Shown piece after piece: positions 1-7,884 of a stretch of 64,000 bases of DNA. Made by a program: the position numbers and the translations under genes. Under the pieces are notes generated by a model. That model saw only the letters and a program-made list of their open reading frames with translations. It had not been told where the DNA came from and did not search any database. The first letter of the stretch is position 1, and each line of letters opens with the position of its first letter. The stretch is taken from contig NZ_JADYVD010000006.1 of assembly GCF_020193575.1 (NCBI RefSeq), positions 62,001-126,000 of the forward strand, given 5' to 3'. Source of the stretch: Ensifer sp. IC4062. Its GTDB lineage: Bacteria > Pseudomonadota > Alphaproteobacteria > Rhizobiales > Rhizobiaceae.

Positions 1-357
1 GTCGACATTAAGGCGATCCCAGCCGACGCCATGGTGCTCGATGTCGGCCCGAAATCGGTCAGCGCAATCAACGACTGGATCTCCCGCGCCGAAACGCTGG
101 TGTGGAACGGTCCGCTCGGCGCCTTCGAAATTGCACCCTTTGACAAGGCAACCGTCGCCGCCGCCAAACATGCGGCGGCCCGCACGCGTGCCGGCTCACT
201 TGTCTCCGTCGCCGGCGGCGGTGATACCGTCGCAGCCCTCAATCATGCCGAAGTCGCGGAGGATTTCACCTATGTTTCGACGGCAGGCGGCGCCTTCCTT
301 GAATGGATGGAAGGCAAGCCGCTGCCCGGCGTCGAGATCCTGCACCAGCAGAAGTGA
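1..357 (+). CDS. pgk: Phosphoglycerate kinase, C-terminal part (5' end outside window)
   Basis: This is the last 118 codons of phosphoglycerate kinase, which makes ATP from 1,3-bisphosphoglycerate in glycolysis and runs in reverse in gluconeogenesis. The reading frame is open from the first base, so the gene is cut by the window edge. The visible part is the C-terminal nucleotide-binding lobe: it has the WNGPLGAFE segment, the Gly-rich GGGDTVAAL loop that binds nucleotide phosphates, and the typical end [14 protein letters not shown]. The class I aldolase gene follows on the same strand after a strong terminator, so the two glycolytic genes are neighbours but probably not one transcript. Confidence 0.95.
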   Translation, partial: VDIKAIPADAMVLDVGPKSVSAINDWISRAETLVWNGPLGAFEIAPFDKATVAAAKHAAARTRAGSLVSVAGGGDTVAALNHAEVAEDFTYVSTAGGAFLEWMEGKPLPGVEILHQQK

Positions 358-363
358 AGCAGC

Positions 364-412
364 CTCCGACCCGGGCGACGCAGCGCCCGGGTCGGAGACG
401 CAAAAATAATTG
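364..412 (+). terminator. Rho-independent terminator of pgk
   Basis: Perfect 14-bp inverted repeat (arms 364-377 and 384-397, 6-nt loop) just after the pgk stop, followed by an A/T-rich stretch. The T-run is poor (acgcaaaaataatt), so efficiency is uncertain. Confidence 0.65.
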
Positions 413-421
413 TGATATTTC

Positions 422-448
422 AAACGATTAAAATAATTTAAATCGTTT
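422..448. promoter_or_regulatory. Operator-like AT-rich dyad upstream of fbaB
   Basis: An 8-bp inverted repeat (aaacgatt at 422-429, aatcgttt at 441-448) lies in a very AT-rich island of an otherwise GC-rich region, about 150 bp before the aldolase start. It could be a regulator site or just promoter DNA. No regulator gene is adjacent. Confidence 0.35.
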
Positions 449-598
449 CAGTCGATTTTCGCGCCATTTTCCCGGACAATTTCTTCTGTTATCGCGCCAT
501 TATTCGGAACGCGGCGGACGCATCTGCGCCTCAGACCGAACTTGTTTTCATTCGTTGCCCGCTCCGTTGGTGATCGGCGCTGTCTAAGGAGAAAAAAC

Positions 599-1624
599 AT
601 GAGCGATAGACTGGAAGATATTGCGGTTGCGATGGTTGCCAACGGCCGGGGCCTGCTCGCCGCTGACGAGTCGACCGCAACAATCAAGAAGCGCTTCGAC
701 AGCATTGGACTGGAATCCACCGAGACCTCGCGCCGCGATTATCGCGAGATGCTGCTGCGCTCGGACGAGGCGATGCGCGAATATATCTCCGGCGTCATAC
801 TCTATGAGGAAACCCTGTTCCAGAAGGCGGCCGATGGCACGCCGCTCGTTGAAATCATCCGCTCGTCCGGCTCGATCCCCGGCATCAAGGTCGACACGGG
901 CGCAAAGCCGATGCCCTATTTCGCTAAGGAAACGATCACCGAAGGCCTCGATGGTCTCGCTGCGCGGCTTGCGAAGTATTACGAGGCCGGTGCCCGCTTT
1001 GCCAAATGGCGTGGGGTCATCGCCGTCTCCGACGCCCTTCCAACGTGGGGTGCGGTCAAGGCGAACGCCCATGCACTGGCCCGCTACGCCGCGCTCTGCC
1101 AGGAAGCCAAAATCGTGCCGATCGTCGAGCCCGAAGTGCTGATGGACGGCGCGCCGGGCGACCATTCGATCGAGCGCTCGGAAGAAGTGACCGAATGGGT
1201 GCTGCGCACCGTCTTCGAGGAACTCGGCGACGCACGTGTGAAGCTCGAAGGCATGGTCCTGAAACCGAGCATGGTGATCGACGGCAAGAAGGCACGCAAG
1301 GCGTCCGTCAGCGAAGTTGCCGAACGTACGGTCAAGGTGCTGAAGCGCACCGTACCTTCTGCCGTTCCCGGCATCGCCTTCCTCTCCGGCGGCCAGTCGA
1401 CGGAAGAAGCAACCGCGCATCTCTCCGCAATCAACACGGCACACGACCTGCCCTGGAAGCTCACCTTCTCCTATGGCCGCGCCCTGCAGCAGGAGGCGCT
1501 TAACGCCTGGAAAGGAAAGGCGGAAAACGTCGCCGCCGGCCAGCGCGCCTTCACCCATCGCGCGAAGATGTGCAGCCTCGCTGCCAAGGGCAGCTGGAAA
1601 AAGGACCTCGAAAAGGCTGCTTGA
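599..1624 (+). CDS. fbaB: Class I fructose-bisphosphate aldolase
   Basis: Cleaves fructose 1,6-bisphosphate to dihydroxyacetone phosphate and glyceraldehyde 3-phosphate through a Schiff-base lysine, in the cytoplasm. The 341-residue protein has the class I N-terminus (MVANGRGLLAADEST, TIKKRFDSIG), the RYYREML-like segment (RRDYREMLL), GIKVDTGAKP, FAKWRGVI, IVPIVEPEVLMDG, the lysine region LEGMVLKPSMV, and the FLSGGQS phosphate-binding loop. ATG 599 is preferred over the in-frame start at 542 because TAAGGAG lies just upstream and homology begins at MSDRLEDIA. It follows pgk and ends in its own terminator. Confidence 0.95.
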   Translation: MSDRLEDIAVAMVANGRGLLAADESTATIKKRFDSIGLESTETSRRDYREMLLRSDEAMREYISGVILYEETLFQKAADGTPLVEIIRSSGSIPGIKVDTGAKPMPYFAKETITEGLDGLAARLAKYYEAGARFAKWRGVIAVSDALPTWGAVKANAHALARYAALCQEAKIVPIVEPEVLMDGAPGDHSIERSEEVTEWVLRTVFEELGDARVKLEGMVLKPSMVIDGKKARKASVSEVAERTVKVLKRTVPSAVPGIAFLSGGQSTEEATAHLSAINTAHDLPWKLTFSYGRALQQEALNAWKGKAENVAAGQRAFTHRAKMCSLAAKGSWKKDLEKAA

Positions 1625-1657
1625 GCGGCGTCAGCATCGTTAGAGGGAGAGAGAAGA

Positions 1658-1689
1658 AGCCCGGCGGCAGCTATGTCGCCGGGCTTTTG
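1658..1689 (+). terminator. Rho-independent terminator of fbaB
   Basis: Stem agcccggcg / cgccgggct (1658-1666 and 1677-1685) with a 10-nt loop and a T4 tail, 34 bp after the fbaB stop. Confidence 0.85.
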
Positions 1690-1801
1690 CATAGGCGCCG
1701 TCCGCCTTGAGGCCCGCAGCGATTGTCATGGAGACAAGTTCGGTGTTTCAGGCGACCGGTCAAGGCTCTAAATCCTTGCTTCGATCGAGCAGGAGCCTGC
1801 A

Positions 1802-2719
1802 ATGACAACCGTTCCCTTCGTCACTGTCGATGTTTTCACTTCCGAACGCTTCGTCGGAAACCAGCTTGCCGTGATCCCGGACGCACGCGGACTGAGGGAT
1901 CGTCAGATGCAGGCGATCGCCACGGAATTCGGCTATTCCGAAGTCACCTTTGTTCTCCCGCCAGACGATCCCGCAAACACCGCTCGCGTGCGCATTTTCA
2001 CGCCGACGACCGAAGTACCCTTTGCCGGACATCCGAATGTCGGCACCGCCTTCGTGCTCGGTCGGCAATCGGAAATCTTCGGCAAGTTGCCGGGCGACCA
2101 CCTGCGTTTCGAGGAAAAGGCGGGATTGGTCGAGGTGGCCCTCTTGCGCCGAGACAGCGTTGTCACCGGTGCGAGCATCGTCGCGCCGCAGCAGCTCGTC
2201 GTCGGCCCCACCATCGAAGCAGCGACCATCGCCGCCTGTGCCTCGCTCCGCCCGGAAAGCGTAAGCGATCGCTGCCACGCGCCGGTGCGGATTTCCGTCG
2301 GCCTTCCCTTCGCCGTGGCCGAAGTCCGGGACGTGGAAACGCTCGCAACGGCGCGTCCGAACGTCAGCGCCTTTGACGAGGCAAATGGCCGTTATCCGCT
2401 GGCCGAAGACAGTTTCAGCCTGTTCCTCTACGCCCGAACACCGCACCAACCGTGGCAAATAAGAGCCCGCATGTTCGCGCCACTCGACAATGTCATCGAG
2501 GACCCGGCGACCGGCAGCGCTTCCGCAGCACTCGGCGCTTATCTCGTCTCGCTTCTCCCGGAGGCCGACGCTGAAATCGAACTTGTGATCGAACAGGGCG
2601 TCGAGATGGGCCGGCGCAGTCTGATAGCGGTTACCGTCAGCAAGCAAGGCGGAGCGGTCGGTAAGGTTAGCATCTCCGGTGATTGCGTGACCGCGATGCA
2701 CGGCTCGATCGAGCTATGA
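1802..2719 (+). CDS. PhzF family isomerase/epimerase
   Basis: A 305-residue PhzF-family protein with the two-fold diaminopimelate-epimerase-like fold. The family signatures are present: VDVFTSERFVGNQLAVI at the N-terminus, EFGYSEVTFVLPP carrying the conserved catalytic-type Glu, FAGHPNVGTAFVL, and DPATGSASAALGAYL in the second lobe. PhzF of phenazine synthesis isomerises a dihydro-hydroxyanthranilate, but most relatives have unknown substrates and no phenazine genes are present, so only an isomerase role is inferred. GCAGGAGCC before ATG 1802 is the ribosome site. It stands alone, convergent with the cyclase gene. Confidence 0.9.
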   Translation: MTTVPFVTVDVFTSERFVGNQLAVIPDARGLRDRQMQAIATEFGYSEVTFVLPPDDPANTARVRIFTPTTEVPFAGHPNVGTAFVLGRQSEIFGKLPGDHLRFEEKAGLVEVALLRRDSVVTGASIVAPQQLVVGPTIEAATIAACASLRPESVSDRCHAPVRISVGLPFAVAEVRDVETLATARPNVSAFDEANGRYPLAEDSFSLFLYARTPHQPWQIRARMFAPLDNVIEDPATGSASAALGAYLVSLLPEADAEIELVIEQGVEMGRRSLIAVTVSKQGGAVGKVSISGDCVTAMHGSIEL

Positions 2720-2740
2720 CGTTCAGCCTAAGCTGTAGGG

Positions 2741-4648
2741 TCAGCGGGGCGCATCCTCGCAGTCCTTGATCGCGTCAAGCAGCGCCTGGAAGCGGGGATG
2801 GTCGCGAATGGGGTCGAGATCGGCGTCCTGCTTGAACCAGTGGAGGTGGTAGCTCGAGCTCTGCGGCACGACCGTCTCGAGGAGATCGAGCGCGCGCTCG
2901 CCCTCGCCGAGAAGCGAATAGACGCAAGCCGCATTGTATTGCGCAACGACGTCGTCCGGGTCGATCGCCAGCGCGCGGGACACCCATTCCTTGGCGCGCT
3001 CGGCTTCCCCCATATGCGCAAGCGCCAATGCACCGCGATGGGCCGGACTCGCATTTTCCGGGTGCCGCTCGAGCGCGCTTTTTGCCCTTTCGATGCCAAT
3101 GCGCGCCCAACGCTGACGCTCAGGCTCCATGCCGAGTGAGAAATAGCAACCCATCAAATGAATTGGCGAAAAATAGTCGTCCGGCCGGATGCCGGCCGCA
3201 CGCTCGAAAAACCCGATCGCTTCTTGAAATCGACCCTGTGCGAACAGGAAGCGGCCATAATACAAGTTCGCCTCGTAGAGCGAAGGCTCAAGCGCCAGCG
3301 CCTGGCGGAACTCCCGGCCCGCCTCTTCCGTTTGTCCGTCGTGAGTCAATGCCAGCCCGCGTGAGGCGTGTGCTTCCGCCAGGTTTGGATCAAGGGCCAG
3401 CGCCTTGGCGCTCATGTCGAAAATACTCTCGAGGGGAAAGTCCTTTTCATGCCAATCCCTGATCGCGCATTCGCATTCGGCTATGCCTGCATAGGCACGG
3501 GCATAGTTCGGATCGAGCTCGACAGCCTTCAAAAACATCCGGCGCGCAAGCAGGAGGTAGGGCCGGGTCCAGGTGCGCGAGAACTGCCTGCCACGGAGAT
3601 AATAGGTATAGGCCTCCACGGAGGTGGTCGGATCGCTCTCGATCGCCTTCTTCTCTTCCGGCAGCAGCTTGATCCTGAGCTGGTCGACGATCGCGTGGGT
3701 GATCTCGTCCTGGATCATGAAAATGTCGGTGAGTTCGCGATCATAGCGGTCGGCCCACAGGTGCCCGCCGGTCTGAGCATCGATAAGCTGGCCGGTGATG
3801 CGCACCCGTTCGCCTACCTTTCGGACACTGCCTTCGAGAATAAAGCGGACGCCGAGTTCCTGCGCGATCTCCTTCACCTTCACCGGCTTGCCCTTGTAGG
3901 TGAAGACCGTGTTCCGGGCGACGACATGCAGGCGTGATATCTTCGACAGATCCGTGATGATGTCCTCGGTGATACCGTCGGAGAAATATTCCTGCTCCGG
4001 ATCATGGCTCATGTTGGTGAAGGGAAGAACCGCAACCGAAAGCTCATAACCGGGTTCGAGGGCAACGGTGGCCGACTCCGCTGGCTTCTGGACCGCCACG
4101 TCGCCGAATGAGATGGTGTAGACGCGAACACTCGGGGCAATGTTCTTCAGCGCATGCTCGCCCTTGTCCACGAAGCCGAGGTCGAGCCGTGAGCCGACGT
4201 GATCGCGCACCGAGGCCGAAACCGCGATGCCGGAGGGATCGGCCAAGCCTTCGAGCCTCGCCGCAACATTTACGCCGTCACCGAAAATATCACCGTCTTC
4301 GACGATGACATCGCCGAGGTGAACTCCGATCCTGAGCTCGATGCGCCTGCTCCTTGGCAGGCCTTCATTCCTGGCTAGCATGCCGCGCTGAATTTCGGCC
4401 GCACAGGCAACCGCATTCACCACGCTCGAGAATTCGACGAGCATGCTATCGCCCGCAAGCTTGACGATACGTCCCTTGTGGTTTGCGATCTTGGGCTCCA
4501 GGAACTCGCGGCGATGCCTTTTCATCGCTGCCAGCGTGCCGGCCTCGTCCGTGCTCATGAGACGGCTGTAACCCACGACATCGGCAGCGAGGATGGCGGT
4601 CAGACGGCGTTCCAAAAGACCCTCGATTTTCATCTTGTGTCCGAACAA
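2741..4648 (-). CDS. Class III adenylate/guanylate cyclase with TolB-like and TPR domains
   Basis: A 635-residue signalling protein. Residues about 10-190 form a class III nucleotide cyclase domain: LAADVVGYSRLM and KLAGDSMLVEF carry the two metal-binding Asp, and GDGVNVAARLE carries the Asn/Arg of the transition-state site. It likely makes cAMP or cGMP. Residues about 210-340 resemble the TolB N-terminal/FlgO-type domain (AVLPFTNMS, YFSDGITEDI, FILEGSVRK). The rest, to about 620, is TPR repeats (ALALDPNLAEAHASRGLAL, RALAIDPDDVVAQYNAACV). There is no membrane segment. This architecture is abundant in rhizobia. The start may be at 4648 or MKIEGL at 4633; homology begins after both. It is monocistronic. 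Confidence 0.9.
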   Translation of the reverse strand: MFGHKMKIEGLLERRLTAILAADVVGYSRLMSTDEAGTLAAMKRHRREFLEPKIANHKGRIVKLAGDSMLVEFSSVVNAVACAAEIQRGMLARNEGLPRSRRIELRIGVHLGDVIVEDGDIFGDGVNVAARLEGLADPSGIAVSASVRDHVGSRLDLGFVDKGEHALKNIAPSVRVYTISFGDVAVQKPAESATVALEPGYELSVAVLPFTNMSHDPEQEYFSDGITEDIITDLSKISRLHVVARNTVFTYKGKPVKVKEIAQELGVRFILEGSVRKVGERVRITGQLIDAQTGGHLWADRYDRELTDIFMIQDEITHAIVDQLRIKLLPEEKKAIESDPTTSVEAYTYYLRGRQFSRTWTRPYLLLARRMFLKAVELDPNYARAYAGIAECECAIRDWHEKDFPLESIFDMSAKALALDPNLAEAHASRGLALTHDGQTEEAGREFRQALALEPSLYEANLYYGRFLFAQGRFQEAIGFFERAAGIRPDDYFSPIHLMGCYFSLGMEPERQRWARIGIERAKSALERHPENASPAHRGALALAHMGEAERAKEWVSRALAIDPDDVVAQYNAACVYSLLGEGERALDLLETVVPQSSSYHLHWFKQDADLDPIRDHPRFQALLDAIKDCEDAPR

Positions 4649-4808
4649 GCTAACTTATCCCTTTATCCGCTGGATGTCGTGCGGATACTTTTTCACCCCA
4701 CTGGCAGAATAGCGCGGCGCAATCGGCGAATCTGTTTCGAATGGAACCGGGGGTTTAGTAGGGCCTCAACCACTCCGGGTGCTACCGCTTGAGAACACGC
4801 TGGGGCGG

Positions 4809-4964
4809 CTACGGCCGCACAAGCACGGTGATCATCGTCACCGCGATCGCGAAAACGGCGATTTTCCAGAAATCGCGGCGTTGCCGGAGCCCCGGGAGGC
4901 CGAGTGGCTTGATGACTTGAACGCACATCGCGAGCAGCAGGAGTGCCATCAGGATTTTCGACAT
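4809..4964 (-). CDS. Small membrane protein, unknown function
   Basis: A 51-residue protein, MSKILMALLLLAMCVQ onward, with one hydrophobic segment at residues 4-15 and a stronger one near the C-terminus (IAVFAIAVTMITVLV), so probably two short membrane spans around a basic loop (LRQRRDFWK). An AGGAA ribosome site lies 7 bases before ATG 4964, which is why this start is chosen over the longer frame opening at 5042. No family is recognised. It lies upstream of the cyclase gene on the same strand, 160 bp away. Confidence 0.55.
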   Translation of the reverse strand: MSKILMALLLLAMCVQVIKPLGLPGLRQRRDFWKIAVFAIAVTMITVLVRP

Positions 4965-5203
4965 TCGTTCATTCCTGCAGAGCTCTGTTCGCCGGGACGG
5001 ATCGCGATGGCAAAACGTGCTGGGCGGAAAACGCTTGTGCACTTTTCATCATCACATTCCTCGGCGTCATACCGTCGTCACTTTTCGTCGCATAGAGGGC
5101 TATTGTTTCCGCCGCCGATTTGCAATGACAGGTGGCGCAAAATCCGGCTGGCAATTGCGGGAACTCGCCCCTAGCTTGCTGACAGCAGAACGTTTTCGGA
5201 TTG

Positions 5204-6511
5204 ATGATGAGAAAGAACCTGCTTCCCGTCTCCTCGCTCCTGCTCGGTACCCTGTTTCTCTTTCTTGGAAACGGTCTGCAGAGTCTGCTCCTACCGGTGC
5301 GCGGCACGGCGGAAGGCTATCCGACGACCATACTGGGCCTTCTTGGCACGTCCTGGGCCTCCGGTTTTGTGCTCGGCTGCTTCCTAGGGCCGAACGTCGT
5401 CAAACGCATCGGGCATGTACGCGCCTTTAGTGTCTTCACGGCCTTGATCGCGATCATCTCGCTGCTTACCGGCATCATGATCGATCCGGTCTGGTGGGTT
5501 GCCTTGCGCGCGGTCACCGGGTTTGCGACAGCCGGCACGTCGATGATCATCGAAAGCTGGTTGAACGAGCGCGCCACCAATGAAAGCCGTGGCGTGATCT
5601 TCTCGCTCTATATCGCGATCACGCTTTTCGGCGTCGTCGGCGGCCAGATGATGATTCCTTTCGGCGAGACGACGACGACCTTCTTTTTCATGATCTGCGG
5701 CATTCTCTATTGCGTCGCTATGCTGCCGACGCTGCTTTCCAAGGCTGCCTCGCCGCAACCTCTGAAACAGGTCCGGCTCGACCTGCGGGGCCTATATCGC
5801 AATTCACCGGTTTCCTTCCTGGGTATCCTGCTCGTCGGAATCGCCAATGGCGCCTTCGGTACGCTTGGCGCCGTCTTCGGCCGCCAGGCCGGCCTTACGG
5901 ACAGCACGGTCGCGACGATGATGAGCGTGGCGATCTTTGCAGGAGCCGTCATGCAATTGCCTGCGGGCCGTGTTTCCGACCGTATCGACCGACGCTACGT
6001 GCTGGCCGCGCTCGCCGGCGTCGGCGCACTTGCGGGTCTCCTGATCTTCCTCGTCGAGCCGAGCCAGGTCTGGATCGTGTTGACGCTGATCGCCATCTAC
6101 GGTGCCGCCGCCAATGCGCTCTATCCGATCGCGGTCTCCCACGCCAACGACTTCGCCACCCCCGAAGAATTCGTCAAGGTTTCAGGTGGCCTCTTGCTGC
6201 TCTACGGTATTGGCACGATCATCGGCCCGACGATCGGTGGACCGGTTATGACAGCGACGGGCCCCTATGGTCTGTTCATGATTACGGCCTGCTCGCATAT
6301 GCTGATCACGGCCTACGCGATGGTCCGCAGCCGTCGCCGTGCGCCAGTTCCGGTCTCCGAGCGCGATGCCTTCTCGCCGGTCAATGCGGGTACGCCGACG
6401 ACGCCGGAGAGCCTGCAGCTTTCGCCCCGTGCCGCGCCGCTGGATGAGATGCGTGAAGAGGATGTCCGCGACAACCCCGAAGAAGAGGAGAGATCGAATG
6501 AGCCTGTTTGA
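5204..6511 (+). CDS. MFS transporter (YcaD-like)
   Basis: A 435-residue major facilitator protein with about 12 membrane segments and a hydrophilic C-terminal tail of about 50 residues rich in Glu. The segment ESWLNERATNESRGVIFSLY between helices 4 and 5 is typical of the YcaD-like branch, whose substrates are unknown. The loop after helix 8 reads GRVSDRIDRRYVLAALAG, the usual MFS basic motif. Starts TTG 5201, ATG 5204 and ATG 5207 are consecutive and no clear Shine-Dalgarno decides between them. The 3' end overlaps the DUF1192 gene by 14 bases, so the two are one transcript. Confidence 0.9.
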   Translation: MMRKNLLPVSSLLLGTLFLFLGNGLQSLLLPVRGTAEGYPTTILGLLGTSWASGFVLGCFLGPNVVKRIGHVRAFSVFTALIAIISLLTGIMIDPVWWVALRAVTGFATAGTSMIIESWLNERATNESRGVIFSLYIAITLFGVVGGQMMIPFGETTTTFFFMICGILYCVAMLPTLLSKAASPQPLKQVRLDLRGLYRNSPVSFLGILLVGIANGAFGTLGAVFGRQAGLTDSTVATMMSVAIFAGAVMQLPAGRVSDRIDRRYVLAALAGVGALAGLLIFLVEPSQVWIVLTLIAIYGAAANALYPIAVSHANDFATPEEFVKVSGGLLLLYGIGTIIGPTIGGPVMTATGPYGLFMITACSHMLITAYAMVRSRRRAPVPVSERDAFSPVNAGTPTTPESLQLSPRAAPLDEMREEDVRDNPEEEERSNEPV

Positions 6512-6686
6512 CGACGACCTCCCAAAGAAGAAAACAGCCCACGAGATCGGCAGCGATCTGTCGCTGCTCTCGGTCGATGAACTGACGGCGCGCATCGCGC
6601 TTTTGACCGAGGAGATTGCGCGACTGGAAGCCGAACGGGACCGCAAATCGGCGAGTCGGTCCGCGGCCGACAAGCTCTTTCGCTAG
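6498..6686 (+). CDS. DUF1192 family small protein
   Basis: A 62-residue acidic protein, MSLFDDDLPKKKTAHEIG followed by LSLLSVDELTARIALLTEEIARLEAERDRK, which is the DUF1192 pattern: a short flexible head and a coiled-coil helix. The function is unknown. The ribosome site GGAGAG is inside the end of the MFS gene, and the two genes overlap by 14 bases, so translation is likely coupled. The C-terminus (RSAADKLFR) matches the family's usual length of about 60 residues. Confidence 0.85.
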   Translation: MSLFDDDLPKKKTAHEIGSDLSLLSVDELTARIALLTEEIARLEAERDRKSASRSAADKLFR

Positions 6687-6815
6687 AGCGGGACGAGGAA
6701 GGTGCGCGGCTTTCCGCCCGCATCCCGCGTCTCAACTCGTTAGAATCGGTCACGGACGCGGAGGCGCTTTCCTTGTGTTTGTACTTCCCGCTTCGCGACC
6801 CGAAACAAATCCAAC

Positions 6816-6830
6816 TTAACGGCAAATTAA
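6816..6830. promoter_or_regulatory. CtrA-box motif TTAA-N7-TTAA (distal)
   Basis: Exact TTAA (6816-6819), seven bases, TTAA (6827-6830): the full CtrA recognition motif known from Caulobacter and rhizobia. It lies about 30 bp upstream of the sRNA candidate and about 400 bp upstream of rcdA. Binding is inferred. Confidence 0.5.
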
Positions 6831-6844
6831 GCATTTTCGGCGAT

Positions 6845-6953
6845 TGTCAGGTCATCCGGTTCCTCCGGACTCAGACATTTTCTCCGACTGGCGAATGGGT
6901 CTGATTTTTCTCCCTGTTTTACCTTGAGAGCCGCTTTTCGCGGCTCTTTTTTT
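6845..6953 (+). ncRNA. Candidate trans-acting small RNA upstream of rcdA
   Basis: About 110 bases of non-coding DNA that fold into three hairpins in a row: TCCGG/CCGGA (6855-6869) with loop ttcct, which is complementary to a ribosome-binding site; TCAGAC/GTCTGA (6871-6904) extended by att/aat; and a terminator hairpin AGAGCCGC/GCGGCTCT with a T7 tail (6927-6953). No convincing reading frame crosses it. This architecture is that of Hfq-type rhizobial sRNAs of about 100 nt. S. meliloti has a cell-cycle sRNA (EcpR1) of similar size, but I cannot establish identity. The 5' end is estimated. A CtrA-type motif lies just upstream. Confidence 0.6.
6927..6953 (+). terminator. Strong Rho-independent terminator
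   Basis: Stem AGAGCCGC/GCGGCTCT (6927-6934 and 6940-6947), 5-nt loop, T7 tail. It is 240 bp after the DUF1192 stop, so it more likely ends the sRNA candidate than the MFS operon. Confidence 0.85.
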
Positions 6954-6956
6954 CGT

Positions 6957-7057
6957 CAGCGCCGCCGGTCCTATTAGACGCGCAAAGACCGCTGAAGCAC
7001 TTTGTATTGCTGCATCATTTTTCTCCTCAAATCGGCTCCGATTCGAGGAATCTGCAG
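6957..7057 (-). repeat. R1 composite palindromic repeat, copy 1 (reverse)
   Basis: Full-length reverse copy of the R1 element: dyad around ctattag with agacgcgc, the central gaagcactttgtattgctgcat, then the second dyad aaatcgg/ccgatt. It lies between the sRNA candidate and rcdA. Confidence 0.75.
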
Positions 7058-7090
7058 CAGCGAACAAGACGTTTCAAAGAATTGTGGAGA

Positions 7091-7105
7091 TTAACCCTTT
7101 CTTAA
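7091..7105. promoter_or_regulatory. rcdA: CtrA-box motif TTAA-N7-TTAA (proximal to rcdA)
   Basis: Exact TTAA (7091-7094), ccctttc, TTAA (7102-7105), about 120 bp before the rcdA start. It matches the full CtrA box. RcdA is a component of CtrA proteolysis in Caulobacter, so this would be a feedback link; binding is inferred from the motif alone. Confidence 0.55.
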
Positions 7106-7226
7106 GAATACCCTTGCGCGGAATGCGGTAAGGGATCATTCTTCAACCATATAGGGGGCCAGGGGAGCTTTTCCCGGAGTCGCCCGTTACCCGACCGTGA
7201 TGCGTTTGAACCAGGGAAAACAGGCC

Positions 7227-7745
7227 ATGTCCGAGAGAGGATTGAATACCGTCAGTTTCGCGGGACACGCTGCGTCCTCTGCGCAGTTCAAGGCACTCTA
7301 TGCAGAAGGCATGGGCCTGGTCGAGGAAACCGCGAGCTATCTCGACGGACCGGGCCGCCTCGCCTCCAAGGCACTGCCGCGCATGGCGTCTGTGCTCTAC
7401 GCCGCGGAGTCGATGCGGCTCACCACGCGGCTGATGCAGATGGCTTCCTGGCTTCTCCTTCAGCGCGCCGTCAACAACGGTGAAATGAGCCGTGATCAGG
7501 TTCTTTCGGAAAAGAGCAAGGTTCGCCTCGACAGCTTCAATGTCGATCGCAACGCGCCGGGCTGGAACGATCTCCCCGAGACGTTCCGCGACCTGATCGA
7601 ACGGTCGCTCCGCCTGCAAAATCGCGTCGCCCTGCTCGACCGCGAGATTTACCGGCCGCAGGAGGCCACGACCTTCGTTCCGGACAACCAGAACGGCGTC
7701 AAGGCGCAGATCAAGCTGCTGCAGACCGCCTTCGGCACCAACTGA
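7227..7745 (+). CDS. rcdA: CtrA-degradation adaptor RcdA (DUF1465)
   Basis: A 172-residue DUF1465 protein, the family of Caulobacter RcdA, which with CpdR and PopA delivers the master regulator CtrA to the ClpXP protease at the G1-S step. It is helical: the FKALYAEGMGLVEETASYLDGPGR and YAAESMRLTTRLMQMASWLLLQRAV segments are the conserved helices, and the LRLQNRVALLDREIY helix is near the C-terminus. ATG 7227 (MSERGLN) is preferred because homology begins there; GTG 7197 and ATG 7200 are in frame upstream. Its long upstream region carries two CtrA boxes and an R1 repeat. A terminator follows. Confidence 0.9.
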   Translation: MSERGLNTVSFAGHAASSAQFKALYAEGMGLVEETASYLDGPGRLASKALPRMASVLYAAESMRLTTRLMQMASWLLLQRAVNNGEMSRDQVLSEKSKVRLDSFNVDRNAPGWNDLPETFRDLIERSLRLQNRVALLDREIYRPQEATTFVPDNQNGVKAQIKLLQTAFGTN

Positions 7746-7777
7746 CGCCGGCACGTTAGTTTACCCTGACAATATCG

Positions 7778-7801
7778 AACCCGGCCGCGCGCCGGGTTTT
7801 T
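7778..7801 (+). terminator. Rho-independent terminator of rcdA
   Basis: Stem aacccggc/gccgggtt (7778-7785, 7791-7798), 5-nt loop, T5 run, 33 bp after the rcdA stop. Confidence 0.85.
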
Positions 7802-7834
7802 CATGTTAGTCGTGGCAGGGTTGGCTTTGGACAA

Positions 7835-7861
7835 TAAAAAAGCCCGGCAGAGCCGGGCTTC
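7835..7861 (-). terminator. Rho-independent terminator of rpmE
   Basis: On the minus strand: stem agcccggc/gccgggct (7841-7848, 7852-7859), 3-nt loop, then T5-6 (complement of 7835-7840), 24 bp beyond the rpmE stop. Confidence 0.85.
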
Positions 7862-7884
7862 GAACACGCCGTGAAGGCGAGCGA

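Noticed and set aside
6852..7067. Minus-strand 71-codon frame upstream of rcdA
   Set aside because: It crosses the sRNA hairpins and the R1 repeat and resembles no protein.
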